This document shows positions 5,481 to 6,339 of a stretch of DNA of 6,339 nt, piece by piece (positions within the stretch are counted from its first letter, which is position 1; every line of letters starts with the position of its first letter). Below the pieces are notes generated by a model. The model did not search any database. It was given only the letters and a program-made list of their open reading frames with translations, and was not told the origin of the DNA. This stretch comes from Calditrichota bacterium (GTDB lineage Bacteria; Calditrichota; Calditrichia; RBG-13-44-9), in contig JAFGSO010000209.1 of assembly GCA_016934605.1 (NCBI GenBank), positions 1 to 6,339 on the forward strand, written 5' to 3'. The translations under genes were made by a program, and so were the position numbers.

Positions 5481-6339
5481 ATGGATTTAGAACACACGAT
5501 TGATTTCGAAACTTTTTATTTCTACTCCCTGCTTGAAAATATAAAGAAAAAAGGGCAGAATACTCTGGAATCCTCACTTCAGTCCGATCTGAATGACTTT
5601 GTCGAATTCCTGCTCTCCGGATCAAGCCCTCTGGACAGTATTGAGAAGCTGGCACACCGGCAGGGGACAAGTGATATTTCCATATTTTTTGCGGATATCA
5701 TTGAACGAGTTTTGGAATACCAGCCTGAAAAATCTCTGAATAGAATCGATGAATATGCCCATGATTTTCTTGAGATGTTCAGGGAACTGTCCAAAGATTC
5801 TCAATGGAATGAAAAAGCGACTCAGGATCTGACAGAGATAATGCAGAGCACCTCCCAGGAATACGTCGAACCGCAAGAACCTCAACCCGATATTTTTCGC
5901 GATTTAACCGAAGTGGATGTTCTGAACTTTGTTCACTCTCAGATTTTTAACCAGATCCGCTCCGTTTTTCAAAAGAATGATCCATCCAGTATCGAATATG
6001 TGAATTTGTTGTCTGAAAATATTGAAAAGAAATTACCGGCACTGGACTTCCCGGATTCCTTCAGAATGGATGACAGCCTAAACAGTGTTGTGACTATGCT
6101 GGAGAAATTATATAACCCTCCGGCCGAAAGGGAAGTTTTAAAAGATTATCTGAACGATTTCTGGCAGGACATTGACTCCCTGGTAAGGAATCTGAATATA
6201 TTGGCCACTGATTTCCCGGAAAAATTCCAGGAGTTCTGTAAAGCTGAAAAAGCTGTTTCGGAAGAAGCGGAAACGGCGGAGGAGGAGAGAGTAGAATTAT
6301 TAACCGACTCCGTTCAGAAAGAAGTACAGCCGGAGAAAC
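5481..6339 (+). CDS. Acidic helical protein of unknown function, 5' part only; possible N-terminus of a CheA-type kinase
   Basis: An uninterrupted frame of 286 codons from ATG to the window edge, with a good Shine-Dalgarno. I do not recognise the sequence. It starts MDLEHTIDFETFYFYSLLEN and looks mostly alpha-helical with many Glu/Asp/Leu/Phe residues. There may be two similar-sized helical blocks (about 1-125 and 138-255) split by a Pro/Glu linker (EYVEPQEPQPD). From about residue 257 it becomes acidic and low-complexity (SEEAETAEEERVELL, then VQKEVQPEK), like a linker to another domain. No signal peptide, transmembrane helix, or clear Hpt histidine motif is visible. It follows the receptor by 28 nt, the place occupied by the CheA-like kinase (ChpA/PixL) in Pil-Chp/Pix operons, so it may be that kinase's unusual N-terminal region. 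A separate accessory protein is equally possible. That it is a gene is secure; its function is not. Confidence 0.85.
   Translation, partial: MDLEHTIDFETFYFYSLLENIKKKGQNTLESSLQSDLNDFVEFLLSGSSPLDSIEKLAHRQGTSDISIFFADIIERVLEYQPEKSLNRIDEYAHDFLEMFRELSKDSQWNEKATQDLTEIMQSTSQEYVEPQEPQPDIFRDLTEVDVLNFVHSQIFNQIRSVFQKNDPSSIEYVNLLSENIEKKLPALDFPDSFRMDDSLNSVVTMLEKLYNPPAEREVLKDYLNDFWQDIDSLVRNLNILATDFPEKFQEFCKAEKAVSEEAETAEEERVELLTDSVQKEVQPEK

Noticed and set aside
1..6339. Insertion sequence, CRISPR array, tRNA or prophage element
   Set aside because: I found no transposase, terminal repeats, regularly spaced repeats or cloverleaf-like sequence; the only tandem repeat is the in-frame acidic octad.

Overview
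The window holds the 5' part of a lysyl-tRNA synthetase gene (lysS, minus strand) and, diverging from it, the start of a chemosensory signalling operon on the plus strand. It looks bacterial: Shine-Dalgarno-led starts, a sigma70-type promoter with an extended -10, tight co-directional spacing, and an inner-membrane chemoreceptor with an extracytoplasmic sensor domain. GC content is moderate. No gene fixes the phylum. The layout recalls Pil-Chp/Pix-type chemosensory operons, which occur in several phyla.

Layout: (1) 1-1284, minus: lysS, cut at the left edge before class II motif 3. (2) 1285-1609: AT-rich divergent intergenic region with a strong plus-strand promoter (1471-1499), an AT-rich leader with a hairpin (1552-1578) and a Shine-Dalgarno before a GTG start. 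(3) 1610-3025: a 471-residue response regulator of unusual build, with a small winged-helix-like N-terminal domain, about 285 residues of very acidic low-complexity sequence including an octapeptide repeat, and a complete C-terminal receiver domain. (4) 3116-3601: a CheW-type coupling protein. (5) 3620-5452: a membrane chemoreceptor with a Cache-like sensor, two HAMP-type segments and a signalling hairpin. (6) 5481-6339: an unrecognised acidic, probably helical protein running off the right edge.

The four plus-strand genes probably form one transcript: gaps are 90, 18 and 28 nt and no terminator-like hairpin with a U-run separates them. The receptor would sense through its extracytoplasmic Cache domain and signal through CheW to a CheA-type kinase, which is not visible. 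The response regulator would be the phosphoryl acceptor. The receiver/CheW/PilJ-like receptor order is that of Pil-Chp (PilG-H-I-J-ChpA) and cyanobacterial Pix/Tax operons, so the output may be surface motility rather than flagellar switching; this is inference. In those operons the kinase follows the receptor, so the last, truncated ORF is either an atypical N-terminal region of that kinase or an extra component. The least described parts are the acidic, repeat-bearing response regulator and this last ORF.
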